DNA from: Cafeteria roenbergensis
Taxonomy: Eukaryota > Sar > Bigyra > Bicosoecida > Cafeteriaceae
Assembly: GCA_008330645.1 (NCBI GenBank)
Contig: VLTN01000021.1
Location: forward strand, 310,001 to 374,000
Direction of reading: 5' to 3'
DNA length: 64,000 bases
The translations under genes and the position numbers were made by a program. Position 1 is the stretch's first letter. The number at the start of each line of letters is the position of its first letter. A model generated the notes under the pieces. The model was not told where the DNA came from, did not search any database, and worked only from the letters and a program-made list of their open reading frames with translations. This document shows, piece after piece, positions 19,601 to 30,848 of this stretch.

Positions 19601-19749
19601 AGCGCGAACATTGCTGCCGGTAGCAGGACGCCGAGCGGCCCGAGGATTGGCTCTTGAAGGGAGCGCTGCGCGCTCCCCCAGCGCAACCCATTCCCGGCGA
19701 TGCTCACTGCCGAGCTCACGAGGTACCCCAAGAGGTCCTCGGCTCGCAT
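18350..19749 (-). pseudogene. Cupin/JmjC-like oxygenase, array copy 3, frameshifted
   Basis: Copy 3 begins at ATG 19749 with a clearly homologous but diverged N-terminus (MRAEDLLGYLVSSAVSIAG, then LRWGSAQRSLQEPILGPLGV), and becomes almost identical to copies 1 and 2 from about residue 50 on. At 18622-18623 the sequence reads GCCTGACGG where copies 1 and 2 read GCCTGACCGG. The missing C throws translation out of frame after NVVRSLGA, before the distal metal-ligand His and the C-terminal tail. The remaining codons are intact in the shifted frame down to 18350. Either this copy is a young pseudogene or the base is an assembly error in a high-identity repeat. It would otherwise encode about 466 residues. 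Confidence 0.7.
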
Positions 19750-20049
19750 GGCAACGCCCCAGCGCCGGGCCGTGCGGACTTGGCACGCGCTGTGCTTGTG
19801 CCACCGGAGGGCAGAGCCTGCAACACCCGGCTCGGCTCTCCGTCGCATGGCTTGCGTCTCAGATTGTCATGCGACCCAGGAAGCCGCTTCTTTTCGCACG
19901 CAAGCCCTTTGCCATCGCGACACGCAAGGCGCCACGATCTCACACTGCGCCACGTGAGGCAGGCGACTGGCCCTCCTCCGCTGCCAAGCAAACGGCGCGT
20001 GTGCGGCACGAGCAGCGCTGCACGCCCGGGAAGGCTGCGCGGCCAAGCC

Positions 20050-20287
20050 CACGGTCGCACAACAAGCACGCCTGCCCATCCTACGAACAAAGGGCCCGGG
20101 GCCACGCTGCCCGTGCACACGCGAGAGCGCGAGGCGGGAGATCGTAGCAAGGCGCCAAGCGACCCAAGCACGAGCACCGCAACCGGGCCAAGCGGAGAAG
20201 GCACTGAAGTGCGCAGCTCGTGTTGCGCGCCGCCCAGCGCAGCTCGAGGCCGAAGCCCCTGAGGATGGGGGAGGCCGAGCGCCCCAT
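20050..20287 (-). pseudogene. Decayed 5' relict of the cupin/JmjC gene
   Basis: Reading leftwards from ATG 20287, the start MGRSASPILRGFGLELRWAA aligns with the first 25 residues of the array genes. After a frame break, SRVCTGSVAPGPLFVGWAGV aligns with SRVCKGGVTPGLLLVGWASV. The nucleotide match to 17876-18070 is clear but gapped. It represents the anchor region of a fourth, right-hand copy. Confidence 0.7.
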
Positions 20288-20754
20288 CACGTCCCCCGTC
20301 CTCGCGGCTGCGCTGCGGGGCGGGCTTGGCGGCCTGCTGTCCGCTGGCGAGCAGAGCAGCAGAGCCCGCGGCCGACACTGGCAAGCGACGACGCTTCCTG
20401 CCTGCTGGCGCCCCTGGCCATGGGCGGGACTCCAGGCCTGGAGCAGCGACCAGGCACCTTCCGGGCGTACTGCCGGGTGCTGCACGGCACTCGGACTCGG
20501 GCCGCTGGAGACGGCAGCGCACAAAAGCCGTGGGTTGCACTTGGGGAAGAAGAAAAAAATACCGGCACCGGATCGTCGGGAGAAAGATGAGTGACCACGG
20601 TTGCAGCCCTGCCGGGCAAGCAGCACAGCTACCCCAAGCGCACGCTACTGCGGGGAAGCGAAGAGGCTCGGGCCCCCTGGCTACAAGCCCGGCACCTGCC
20701 CTGGCGCCCAGCTGCCAGGCTCGGACGCTGCACGCAGCCGGCGCGGCCGCTGCG
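20288..20754. other. Intergenic spacer, no gene seen
   Basis: About 470 bases between the right-hand relict and the coiled-coil gene. The frame of the downstream gene is open through most of it, but the residues are low-complexity and there is no supporting motif. Confidence 0.35.
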
Positions 20755-21777
20755 ATGTCTGACAGCCAAGCCTGCCCGAAGTCTGCGTCGTCAGCTCGCG
20801 ATGCCAGGTTGCCGCCCCGCCGCGAGCCGCGTGGGCCCAGCCCGATGCGCACACCACGCAGGCGCGCAAGCCCTGCTGCGCGCAAGTCTTCCCCTAGGGC
20901 GCACTCGCCCCTTCAGACGCCGCGGCGCGACACGGCAAAAGCTGAGGTGCCCAAAGAGGCAAACCCGGATACACCAGCTCTGACTTCGACGGAGCCGCCC
21001 CAGTCTCTCTCCTCATTCGACCTCCTCCCTGCTGAGATGCAGGTTGCTGCGCGCGACCAGTCAGTCGTGGCGGCCCCGGCGCCCGAGCGCAGACTGGCGA
21101 CCAAGCCCCACGTGCCACAGCTCAACCTTGCATCTTTGCCCGTCGCCCAGCGGGCACTGGGCCGCACCGTCGCAGACAATGGCTCGTTCGTGCGGCGGGG
21201 CGCAGACACTGAGCCTGGGGGGGCAGCCGCTGCCGCAGCGTCGGTGGAGCTCACGCCGAGGCGCGAGCGAACGACGGCTGCGCCGCTGGACCTCGCGCCA
21301 CTCGACGAGCTCGCAACTCCAAGCCGCGCCAAGGGCGACGCGCGCAAGTCCCCGGCAGGCTCTCCATCCAGCGGGTCCCATCCCCTGCGGGGCGCCAGCG
21401 AGGCAAAGTCGGCGGACTCTACCACAGCTGGCCTTCACGAGCGCTTGGGAGCCATGGAAATGGCCAACGCCCAGATGCGCGTTGCTGCACGCGAGATGCA
21501 GGCAACCATCGCGCAGCTGAGCGCTGAGAACGGCCGCTTGCGCGCACGCGTGTTGGAGGCGGAGGCAGAGCGCGCGGACCCGAGGCTGCAGCAGGCCGTG
21601 GACGAGGCTGAGGCGGCCATCCTTTCGAGCCCCCCGGGCTCGGCGTCCCCGCGCAGGCGAGGGGAGCGATTCAGCTTGCTTGCAGGGTCGCGGGCGGCCC
21701 TCCGGCGCGGCCCCTCTCGCATTCCGTCAGTGCGGGCCGCTGCTGCGCTCGCAGCTGCGGCAGACGGCAAGCCCTGA
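20755..21777 (+). CDS. Ser/Arg/Ala-rich protein with C-terminal coiled coil
   Basis: One exon of 340 residues from ATG 20755 to TGA 21775-21777. I do not recognise the family. The first 230 residues are disordered and rich in Pro, Ser, Arg and Thr, with several basic SP/TP motifs (RTPRRRAS, LQTPRR) of the kind phosphorylated by proline-directed kinases. Residues about 231-285 form a heptad-patterned coiled coil (LHERLGAMEMANAQMRVA, then IAQLSAENGRLRARVLEAEA), suggesting self-association or binding to a coiled-coil partner. The tail is basic again. The frame extends upstream of 20755, but those residues look like shadow sequence, so the start is a judgement. The composition would suit a cytoskeletal or centrosomal adaptor (inference only). 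Confidence 0.55.
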   Translation: MSDSQACPKSASSARDARLPPRREPRGPSPMRTPRRRASPAARKSSPRAHSPLQTPRRDTAKAEVPKEANPDTPALTSTEPPQSLSSFDLLPAEMQVAARDQSVVAAPAPERRLATKPHVPQLNLASLPVAQRALGRTVADNGSFVRRGADTEPGGAAAAAASVELTPRRERTTAAPLDLAPLDELATPSRAKGDARKSPAGSPSSGSHPLRGASEAKSADSTTAGLHERLGAMEMANAQMRVAAREMQATIAQLSAENGRLRARVLEAEAERADPRLQQAVDEAEAAILSSPPGSASPRRRGERFSLLAGSRAALRRGPSRIPSVRAAAALAAAADGKP

Positions 21778-22333
21778 GCCTGATGCGCGAGCTTCGGACA
21801 CAGCCCCCCTGTCCGGAAGCCTTCTCCGTTCCCATTGTCCAGACTTCTGGGTCTCGGCGCCCTTAGCCGAGCCACCCAGGGAGGCATGCTTGCTCCGGAG
21901 GTGATTTCGCTGATTCGACACGCGACTTGCTGTTCGTCGGCTGGTCTCATCGCTTCATGTTGCGCCGTCCCATCGCGTGGGACTTTTGACTCGACTTGCG
22001 TTTTGCCCCTGTGTGTCACATCCCCGGCTGCAACCAGACTGCGGCCACAGCCTCGCACGACTGGCTGGCGAGCGCAGGCGCGGATCGTTGCGTGCACAGT
22101 TGCTGCGAGCCGGCATCGCCCGCGCATCTTGGCGCGCTTCTGGTCCGCGGCAGCCTCACGCGCTCACACTCGCACCTTTCGACCCGTGCCACTGATGCCC
22201 TCTGCCTCTGCCTCTGCCTCTGCCTCTGCCTCTGCCTCTGCGGGCTTGGCGTCCGTCGACAGCAAACGGGGAGCTGCCTCCAGGCGTTGCCTGGAGGCCA
22301 AGCCGGCGCAACGCATGCTGCGATGCGCGGGAA
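21778..22333. other. Convergent 3' spacer with hexamer repeat
   Basis: This holds the 3' ends of two converging genes (coiled-coil protein and VPS39-like). Apart from the TCTGCC repeat listed separately I see no gene. Confidence 0.45.
22201..22241 (+). repeat. TCTGCC hexamer repeat
   Basis: Nearly seven perfect copies of TCTGCC lie in the convergent spacer. Confidence 0.95.
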
Positions 22334-25300
22334 CTACGCATCGCCAGCCACGTTGCCACGCTCGGCTTTGCGCTGCCGCCGCTGCCGGAGCCGTTCCCAA
22401 GTCGACGGCGTAGCCGCAAGCCCCCCTGAAGCCGCGCCTGCGCGCCTCCCCTCCGACGACGCTGCCCCCGCCCCGGACGCCAAACCGGCTGCCGACTCGC
22501 TTGCAACGTCGGCGACCGGGCGCGACGACTGCCGCCCACCCGCCGCCGCTGCTTGCCTCGACGCGAGCGCAGTCTTCGCAGCGCGGGCCTCGTCAGCCTG
22601 CCGGGCCGCCCTCGCCGCCGCAGCAGCCGCCTCCTCCTCAAGCGCCTGCTGCTCCTCCGCCAGCCGCACCCGCGCCTCCTCCGTCTCCTCCAGCCGGGCG
22701 TGCAGCAGCGCCTCGGTCGCACCAGCTCGGCGAGCCACGAACCCGCGTTCCACGCGGGCGGCGCGCCCATCCTGGCCCACGGACACGGACAGCGCGCGCA
22801 GCAGCGGCAAGACGCTCTGCACGCTGCAAGCGCCGGGCAGCGCCGCAAGGGTGTCAGACGCGCGCAGCACACCAGCCCTGCTCGCGAGGGCAGCGGTTGC
22901 AGCGCGGAGCGACACTGAAGAGTCACCCGCTTCGCCGTGCCCAGCGCACGGCGGGGTGCTGCAATGCGCGGGCCGGCCGGCCTCGGGGGACACGAGCCTC
23001 GCCCGCAGGCCGTCCACCAGCGGGCAGCCGTCCGAGCCGGCCGCTGGGCGGTGGTCCCTGCCCCTCACCGGGGTTGTGGCGCTGGCTGCAGCTGCTCCAG
23101 AGGCCGCTGCGTGGCCCGGGGCGGGAGAGCCGGTGGATGGCGGTGCCGAGCCGGCCAAGGCCTGGCCAGAGGCGGACGGATGCGGCGCTGTCACGCCAGC
23201 CTGGCTGCTGGACCAGCCAGACGCGGCGACCACGACGCGCAAGAGGGTTGCGTACACCGAGTGTCGCCGCGAGGCGGAGGAGAGGACGTTGCCGGCCGAC
23301 ACCACCGCGGGCTGCGATGCCTGCTCCAGGTCCTGCCACGTCAGCTGCTCCTGGCCGGCCCGCTCCACGGCGTCGGCATCCGCCGCGTCCACAGCGAAGC
23401 CTCCGTCGGCCACAGGGCTGTCCTGCCCCCCCGCCGCGCCAGAGGCCCCGGCCCGGTGGTGAAGGGCGAGGCGCAGCGCCGCCCGCACGGCCTGGGAGCC
23501 GGCTCGCGCCAGCCAGGCCTTGCGCATGGCCGAGGGCATCGAGCCGCCGCCGACGCCAATGTCGGACAGCGCCACGGGGCGGGTCGGTTCCCCTTCTGGC
23601 CCGGCTGCGGGCGGCGGGCCGTCAGAGAGCCCGAGGCGGGCAGCGGCGGCCGCTGCGGCAGCGGCCAGGGCCGGGCGGCCCTTGCTCCAGAGCGACGACG
23701 GGGCGCCTTCGCGCGACAAGATCGCGTCCACAGCGACGTCGTCGCAATAGGTCAGGGCCCCCTCCAGGTCCCTCAGGCGCTCCACCCAGATGCGTAGCGC
23801 TTCCTCGTGCCTGCCCAGCCGCCGCAGCAGCGACGCTCGCTCCTCCAGCAATACGCCGCCGGAAGGCAGCCGCGGCAGCAGCGACGCTGCGGGCAGGGAC
23901 GGCGAGTCCTCGAAGAGTCGAAGCAGGCGCCGGCGAAGCGAGCCCAGCAGCCCGGGCTCAGTGCTGGCCCTGGCCGCACCGGGGGGCAGCTGCCCCTCGG
24001 CGGGGCCCGGCGCGCCGTCGGGCGGGTCCCTGCCGGCGCGGGCGCGGTGCCTGCCCGCGTGGTCCCCGCCGTGGGCCTGGGGCGCGCAGTCGGGGCGCCG
24101 CTTGCGCAGCTGCGCCAGCACGCAGCCCATGTACAGCTCCGCCAGCTGCAGATGAAACCGCTGCGCGGGGTCCCCAATGTCGTTCACAACGAACTCGAGA
24201 AACGCCATTGTCGCGCGCTGCACGGCCGCCGAGGCGGAGGGCGCCTTCTCCGCCCGGGCCAGCGCCGCGAACATGGCCAGCACCGCATCCGGGTCCAGGG
24301 GGGCGTGCTCCGCGAAGGGAATAGCCACCCCCAGGCCAAGGCCGAGGTCTGGCCCGAGGCCGGACCACCATGGCAGCTTCCGCGCAACGCTCGCGTCGGC
24401 TGCTGCCTCTGCGTCGAGCGAAGCCCACGTCTGCTTGTCCTGGTCTAGCACCCACGCGGGCACCCCCTCCAGGGACGCCCGGCTCGCCTGTGTGCCCGTG
24501 CCGGAGGCGTCGCTACGGGGAGCGGCCGACGGCCACGATGTGGCTGGCGCGGCTGCGGCTGCGGCTGTGGCTGCTGCGGCTACTGGCTCCCCTTCGATGC
24601 TGGCGGGCCCCTCCGAAGCAAATGTGGTCCTGGCAGCGGCCGACGCCACCCTAATGGCCCTCCGCTGATCCGCGCGGCGCTGGGACCTTGCTCTGAGGTC
24701 TGCCGCTTGGCCGAGCCAGGTGCTTGGCCGCCGCTGGCGCAGCACTCCCAGCGCCCCAGACATGCCTAGGGGCCCAAGCGCCCCCAGAAGCAGCGGCCGC
24801 AGAGTCCACAGCACCAGGTCCTGCGACTCTCTGCCCAGGCATGACAGGAACGCCAGCAGCAAGCGAAGCCGCCGACGCACCCGGCGGAGCGACGCCTGCC
24901 AGTGCAACCGCGCCAAACGGGCAGCCTCAGCAGCCTCCGCGGCGCCGGCGCTGGGCCCCAGCGGCGGGCAGTCGGGGTCGCCCTGCGCCAGCCGACGGCC
25001 GGCCCCGCTGGCTGAGCTGGGCACCGCCGCTCCATTGCGCCGGGGAGCTGCAGTCCGGCCAGCCGCTCCTTGGGCGCCCTGCCGCCGCTGCCCGCCTCCG
25101 TCTCCGTCCCGGACGCCACTGGACGCCCCTGCCCCTCCTGCGCCGCCGCCTAGGCCGGCGCGGCGCTTCCGCATCGTGGCCGCCCCTCCGGCAGAGCCTC
25201 CCGGTCCGAGGGCTGGCCCCTGGCTCTGCTCGGCGCCGTGGAGGGCGTCCCCCTCGCTGAGCTGGACGGCGCCGGCCTTGGCCACCTCCTGCAGCGCCGC

Positions 25301-28300
25301 CTCGAAGCGGCCCTGCAGCTCCCGGCACTCCGCCACGCGGGCCTCCAGAGACAGGGACAAGAGACTCACGGCCTCGTCGAAGCGGCCGCGGGAGGTGAGC
25401 AGCAGGAGCACCTCGGCCCACTTTCCCGCGTGGCGCAGCCGCAGCACCGTCTCCGCTGTGTCGCAGAGGTTCGAGGAGGTCAGGAGCAGGCGCAGCGTGC
25501 GACGAGCAGCCTCCACGTCCTCGCCGGCGGACGACGAAGCGGCCTCCGACGCAATGCGATCGATGCCTGCCCCGGCGGCAGACTGGGCTGTGGCTCCGCG
25601 GGCCCTGCTTGGCATGCCCGCGCCCGGGCGTGCTCCCGGCAGCATCGCATCCGGCCGCCAACCGCTCGCGCGCTCGCCGCCAGGCCCGGCTCTGCCGCCC
25701 CGGGCCCTGCCGCCGCCAGCCCGGGTGGTGCCTTGCTTGGATGCCTCGCGCAGCGCCTTGCAGAGCGCGGCGGAGCGGGCTGTCACGGCCATGCCAAGCT
25801 GGGCCGCCGCTCCGAGGCCGCTGCCCCGGCCAAGAGGGACGCGGGGCCTCTGACTGCTCCCGTCACCGCTCGCGGCACCTGTCTCGCCCGCTTTGCTCTC
25901 CTGGTCCGCCTCGGGAACCTGCAGCAGCTCCCAGCCCATCAAGTCGGCGTCACCGTCCACGAAACCGCCGCGGTCTGCAGCGGCTGCCTCCACGCCGTCC
26001 AGCCCGAAGACGGACTCTCCGTCGCTCTCCCCCTCGCCGTCGTCGTCGTCGTCGTCGTCGTCGTCTTCCAGTCCGCCGTCTGAGAAATCGTCGCCGGGGC
26101 CCGGCCGCGGAGTGGCGTCCCCGAACTCCTCCCTCAGCGACTCGGTGGCGTTGGCCGAGGCCAGCGCCGACGCAGACTGAATGTCCACGGCGCCGCCGCT
26201 GCCAGCCACCCCCGCGTGGCGCATCGACTGCGCCTCCCACGCGATGCACGCTGCGGCCAGGCACGTGTCGACCAGCACCCCCTCGTCGATGTCCTCGACC
26301 CTGCAGAACCGCCGGCGCATCGCTGGTCCGCCGTGCTCCCCCAGGCGCGAGGAGGCAGGCGCCGCGCCGCTCCCACCGGACTGACTCAGGCCGACGGCCT
26401 CCCCGCTCAGAAGCACCGCGCCCCCCGACCCTGCGCCCCACGCGGCCTCCCCCATGCTCCACTCGGCGGCGTCCAGCAGCGTCACGTCGATGACCGTTGC
26501 GCGCCGACCGCTCGGCATGGCGTCCTCGGCATCGGCCGCCCCTTCACCGGCTGCACCGGCCGCCGGGGCTTCTGCCGACGCCACGGCCGAGTCGGCTTCC
26601 GCGCCGCCGCTGACAGGGCCAAAGACCAGCGAAGATGGCGCCGCCGACGCGTGGCCAGGCCTGCCGTGGCCGTGCATGGGGCTGGAGGCCTCGACCAGCA
26701 GGCGAAAGTCGGACTCGTCCTCCTCCGCCCAGGGGTCCGGCACGGCGTTCCGCCGCCCTCCCTCGTAGAGGCGGGCGCGGCGGAGGGCCAGCCATCGCCG
26801 GGCGACGGCCAGGTAGCGCACCACGGCGTGGATGGCGCCCCCCATGACGTGCTCCACCACCAGCCCCACGCGCACCGGGAACCACCGCCGCAGCACCACT
26901 CCCCGCGGCAGCAGGTGCGGGAAGAGCGAGAGGATGCGCTTGGGGCGCTCTCCGGCCAGGAGCAGGTGCCCCAGCCCCTCGTCGAACACGCCGGCGTCGA
27001 AGCGGCGGTACCCGATGATCGCCTGTAGCTCCCTCACGCGGGAACGCCGCACGCCGCCGCCGATGGCGTACCACGAGCGCTCCTCCGGCCCCGACGAGAC
27101 CAGGGCGGCGCTCACCGCCTCCAGGTACGGCCCGAGGCTGCGGGGCGCCGGCTGCGCGGGCTGCGCCCCGCGCTGGGCCGACTCCCGCCGCCTGGCCAGG
27201 TCTCGGCGGGAGCGCCCCGTGGCCCCTGCCTCGGCCTCGCGCTGCTGCCGCCGCTGCAGCTCGAGCAGCTCCTCGCCCGCCTTGGCTGCGTCCGCCGCCT
27301 CGTCCGTGTCCAGGCTGCGCTGGGCGATGCTTCGAAGCATCTTGGAGACTGCGTCGTCCGCGCCGGCGAGCCAGGCGTCGAGGACCATGCAGCGGCGCTG
27401 CCGGGCAGCCGCGCTGACGCGGCGCGCCCGCCACACCGCCGCCTCGCAGGCACGCAAGGCGGGGGCGAAGAGCGGACGGTGCCCTGTCACGAGGCTCGCA
27501 ACCTCCATGACGGGCGGCTGCAGCGTCACGGCCACAATGGCCTGCCTGCAGACGACGAGCACGGTCTCCGGCGCGTTGAGGCTCTGCCTGACCCACTCGG
27601 CCGCGCGGCGCACCACTGGTGCGGGGGGTGCCCCTGGCCAAAGGGCCTCCGCCTGGGCCTCGATGGCGGCCTCTGTTCGGGCGCTGAAGCTGCCCCGCTG
27701 CCTGTCGCTGCCGCGCCGCGCGGCGGCGGCCGCTGCAGCGGCGCCGGCGCCGGCGTCTGGCGCGGTCCCGACCGTGCCGAGCGAGTGCGACGACGCCGTC
27801 AGCGCCGCGCCACCCACCTCGCCCGCAAAGGACCTGTGCTGCAGCCTCAGCGCCTCGCACAGCGTCCACCACCGCGCGGCGGCTTCGAGCAGCGCCTCCC
27901 CCCGCGTCAGCGACCCCGGAAGGTCGGCCGCCGCCAGCGCGGCAACCGGCCCGAGCGACCTCTCCCCGCCAGCGGCCAGCAGCCGGGCCGTCACCAGCCG
28001 CGACGGGGTCAGCGAGGCCTGCAGGATGTCAGCCGACTCCTCGCACCGCACGGCGGTCACCACGGTGTTCACCGGAACGGCCGCCACCCTCACCCCGGAC
28101 GCTGTGTCGTGCGCCTCGATGCCAGACGCCATCACGGCCACAGCCGTTGGCTGGGCGGCGGACGCGAAGACGGCCACGGGCGGCGCCGACCACCTGATGG
28201 CATGGGCGAACTCGGATCGGCTGCTCGAGATCCTCCAGGCCACCTGCCCCGGGCTGCGTCCGGGCTGCACCTCCACGATGGACGCGAAGCGGTGCCAGCC

Positions 28301-30615
28301 GACGAGCAGCCGTCGGTTGAGCGTCGGCGAGGACGCCAGAGCCGCGATGGAACGGGCAGCCCCGCCGTCCTCGGGGACGCGCTCCGCCTCTCCTCCAGAT
28401 CCGCCGGCCGCGGCCGAGTCAAGCGCACCCCCGCTGCCCGCCGCACGCCGGCTTTCGGAGGGGTGCAGCGTTCGCCCCGTCGTCGGGTCGATCCCGAGCA
28501 GGGCGTCTGCCTCGTCGCCAGGCGGCAGCAGCACCGCAAGCTCCTCCGAGTCCTCGATGGCGCCCTGCGGGCGCGACTGCGCGCCCGCCTGCCTCGCAAG
28601 CGTGGTGGCTGCGGCGGCGACGGACGGCGCGGCCGGCCTTGCGGCCCTATTGGCTGCGGAGCTGGCGGGCGCGCGCGCGCGGCGGGCCAGCTGGGGCACC
28701 TCCCACGTGCGGGGCGACAGCGGGTCCACCCCGCTGAGCACGGCAGAGCCATCCACGCCAGAGCTGGAGGCCGCGGTCCCCGAGCCCCGCAAGCGCTCCG
28801 CCTTGGCGAGCGCCCACGAGTCGATCCCAGGCAGGCCGGACGCGCGAGCCTGCGAGGCGGTGGAAGGGGGCACGGCCACCCAGGCCGCGTGCAGCATGGC
28901 GGAGGAGGTCGGCACGCCGGCCGCCAGCGAGGCCAGCGAGCTCGCGCACGCCTCCTCCGCGGTTTCGCCGCCGTCATCAGCAGTTCCTGCGCGAGAGGCT
29001 GTCGCCGGGATGGAGGAGGACGGCGCCGTCCCTGCGGGAACGAGGCTGGAGGTGACGCCCTCCACGTCTGTCCCCTCCGGCCCCGCGGCAGCGGCAGCGC
29101 CAGCGACGGTCTGCCGCTGGCTCCACGCCTTGTCGATGCTCTTTGGCATGAGAATGTCGAAGAGCTCGTTCGTGGTCACGTCGAACGCCACCACGCCGTC
29201 GGCCATGCCCAGGAGGACGCAGAGAGCGAAGCTGGGGCTGGCTGCCGCCGCCCGCTTGACGGAGCCGAAGCCGCGACTCAGCGGGTCTGAAGCCGAGTCC
29301 GGGTCGGCGCCGTCGTCACCTCCGTCGCCAGCCTGCGCGTGAAAGCCGCCCCCCGCCCCTGACACCACCGTGGAGGTGCCCCCCAACATGGAGAGCGCCA
29401 CCGATGCGGCGGACGCGGCCGCGGGCGGCAACAGCCGCGCCTCGTGCACCGCGATGGAGGTCACGTTGCGGATTTCGCCAAACGCCTGACGCTCCCACAG
29501 CGTCTCAACGGAGGCCACGCGGCGGGGGAGGAGCGCGTCTGCCACCGCGGGGGGCAGCGTGGTGGAGCCCGCGCGGCCGTGGTGCCCCACCGAGGCGGCC
29601 GAGGCGGACGCCGCGCTGCGGTCGGAGCCCGCTCTGGATCGGGCACGAGGGCCAGTGGCCCGCCCAGCGTGGGAGCGGGAGTCGGACCCTGCACCCGTGC
29701 CTGCTTCGTCGTCGTCGTCGTCGACTTGCACCGGCGCGCACTCCAGAGACACCTTGAGGAATCGCAACTCCTTGCCGTCCCTCCCGCCGGACGTGACGAT
29801 GAGGCCAGCTCCTGCGTAGCCGGGGACGGAAAGTGGGGCGAGTGGGACCGTGCTTGCTTGCTTTTTCGGGGGGGGGGGTGGCGGGGGTGCTGGGCGGAGC
29901 GGCGGCCGGTCAAGCGATTGACCAGCGGCCTGCAGCGCCCGTCTCACCTGGGGCAACTGCGAAGCGAGCAGCGCCTCTGGCTGCAGGGGGCAGCTTGATG
30001 GCAGGGGGCGCCGCCTCCTTGGCTGGCAACTTGCCCGCCTCGTCGGGGGCCAGCGAGAAGGCCTGGAGGCCGCCGTTGCAGATGGCAAGCAGCGCTGACC
30101 ACTGCGGCACCACTTGCAGCTGCGTCACGGGGTTGCGGTCGCGCGCAAACTTGCGGTTGCAGTCCAGCTGCGTAACTTTCACGCGCCCGCGACCTGCGCG
30201 CAGAACGAGAGACAGCAGGGTCCAGGGAATGCCGTCGGCGATGTTTGCGGTGCGCAAGCTTGCAGTTGCGTTTCCGCCCCACCTTCCGCGCTGAAAGCGC
30301 TCATCATGTCCATCGCACCCCAACCAGCAAGCGGCCGCGCAGAACGGCCTGCGGGCCGCGGGGGGGGCGAATCCGCTCCGCTTGTTCCGGCCAGCCCCGA
30401 GCTTCAACGAGGCGGCGGCGCCATGTCGCTAGCGCGGCACTCGCAGCCGAAGCCAAGGCCGGCAGGCAGCGCTCACTGTTGGAGACTCCGAATACCCGCA
30501 GGCTCCCGTCCTTTCCGCCCACATACAAGCGGTCGCGGTGCTGGCATGCGCTGGTGGCGACGATGTCGAGCTTGCTGGCGACCAGGCGAGCCTCGATCAC
30601 GTCCCGGCGAGCCAT
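22334..30615 (-). CDS. VPS39/TGFBRAP1 (VAM6/VPS3) type endolysosomal tethering subunit, greatly enlarged
   Basis: Exons 30615-30477, 30193-29948 and 29811-22334 (donors GTGAGC, GTGAGA; acceptors CGCAG) splice to 2,620 residues; human VPS39 and TGFBRAP1 have about 870. The N-terminus is a citron-homology beta-propeller start: LYVGGKDGSLRVFGVSNS, CNRKFARDRNPVTQLQVV, LLAICNGGLQAFSL. Later propeller blades include FALCVLLGMADGVVAFDV and TAVAVMASGIEAHDT. The middle has YRRFDAGVFDEGLGHLLLAG followed by LSLFPHLLP, then helical-repeat segments such as RGRFDEAVSLLSLSLE and LGRHEEALRIWVERLRDLE ending ALTYCDD. Near the C-terminus, ACSVQSVLPLLRALSVSVGQ and the following coil fit the end of VPS39 before its zinc-binding part, whose cysteines I do not see. 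In the HOPS and CORVET complexes these subunits bind Rab GTPases for endosome and lysosome fusion. The extra length is low-complexity Ala/Gly/Ser-rich insertion, including an Asp run (about 26040-26070). It diverges from GatA. Confidence 0.75.
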
Positions 30616-30848
30616 GGTGGAAGCGCAAGTCCCGCCCGCTCCAGAGGGGGACAGAGCGCCAGAGCTGGGGGGGCTTGCTGGGGGAGCAAGTCGTCTCCAA
30701 ACGCTCCTGGTGGCCTCGCTGTGCGCGCCGCACGGATCGCCGACGGGCGTCGAGCGGCAGAGCCCGCCTGCGCTGCGCTGCAAGCCGACGACGATGCGGA
30801 CTCCGAGCCGGAGCTTCGAGCCGCACCGCCAACCGGACCGGTGCCGCC
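30616..30848. promoter_or_regulatory. Shared divergent upstream region of VPS39-like gene and GatA
   Basis: Only 233 bases separate the two divergent start codons, so both promoters and both 5' leaders must be packed here. No TATA-like element is visible. Confidence 0.45.

Noticed and set aside
22201-22241. TCTGCC repeat considered as telomere-like or CRISPR-like
   Set aside because: The units are contiguous six-mers with no spacers and lie internally between genes; this is a simple microsatellite.
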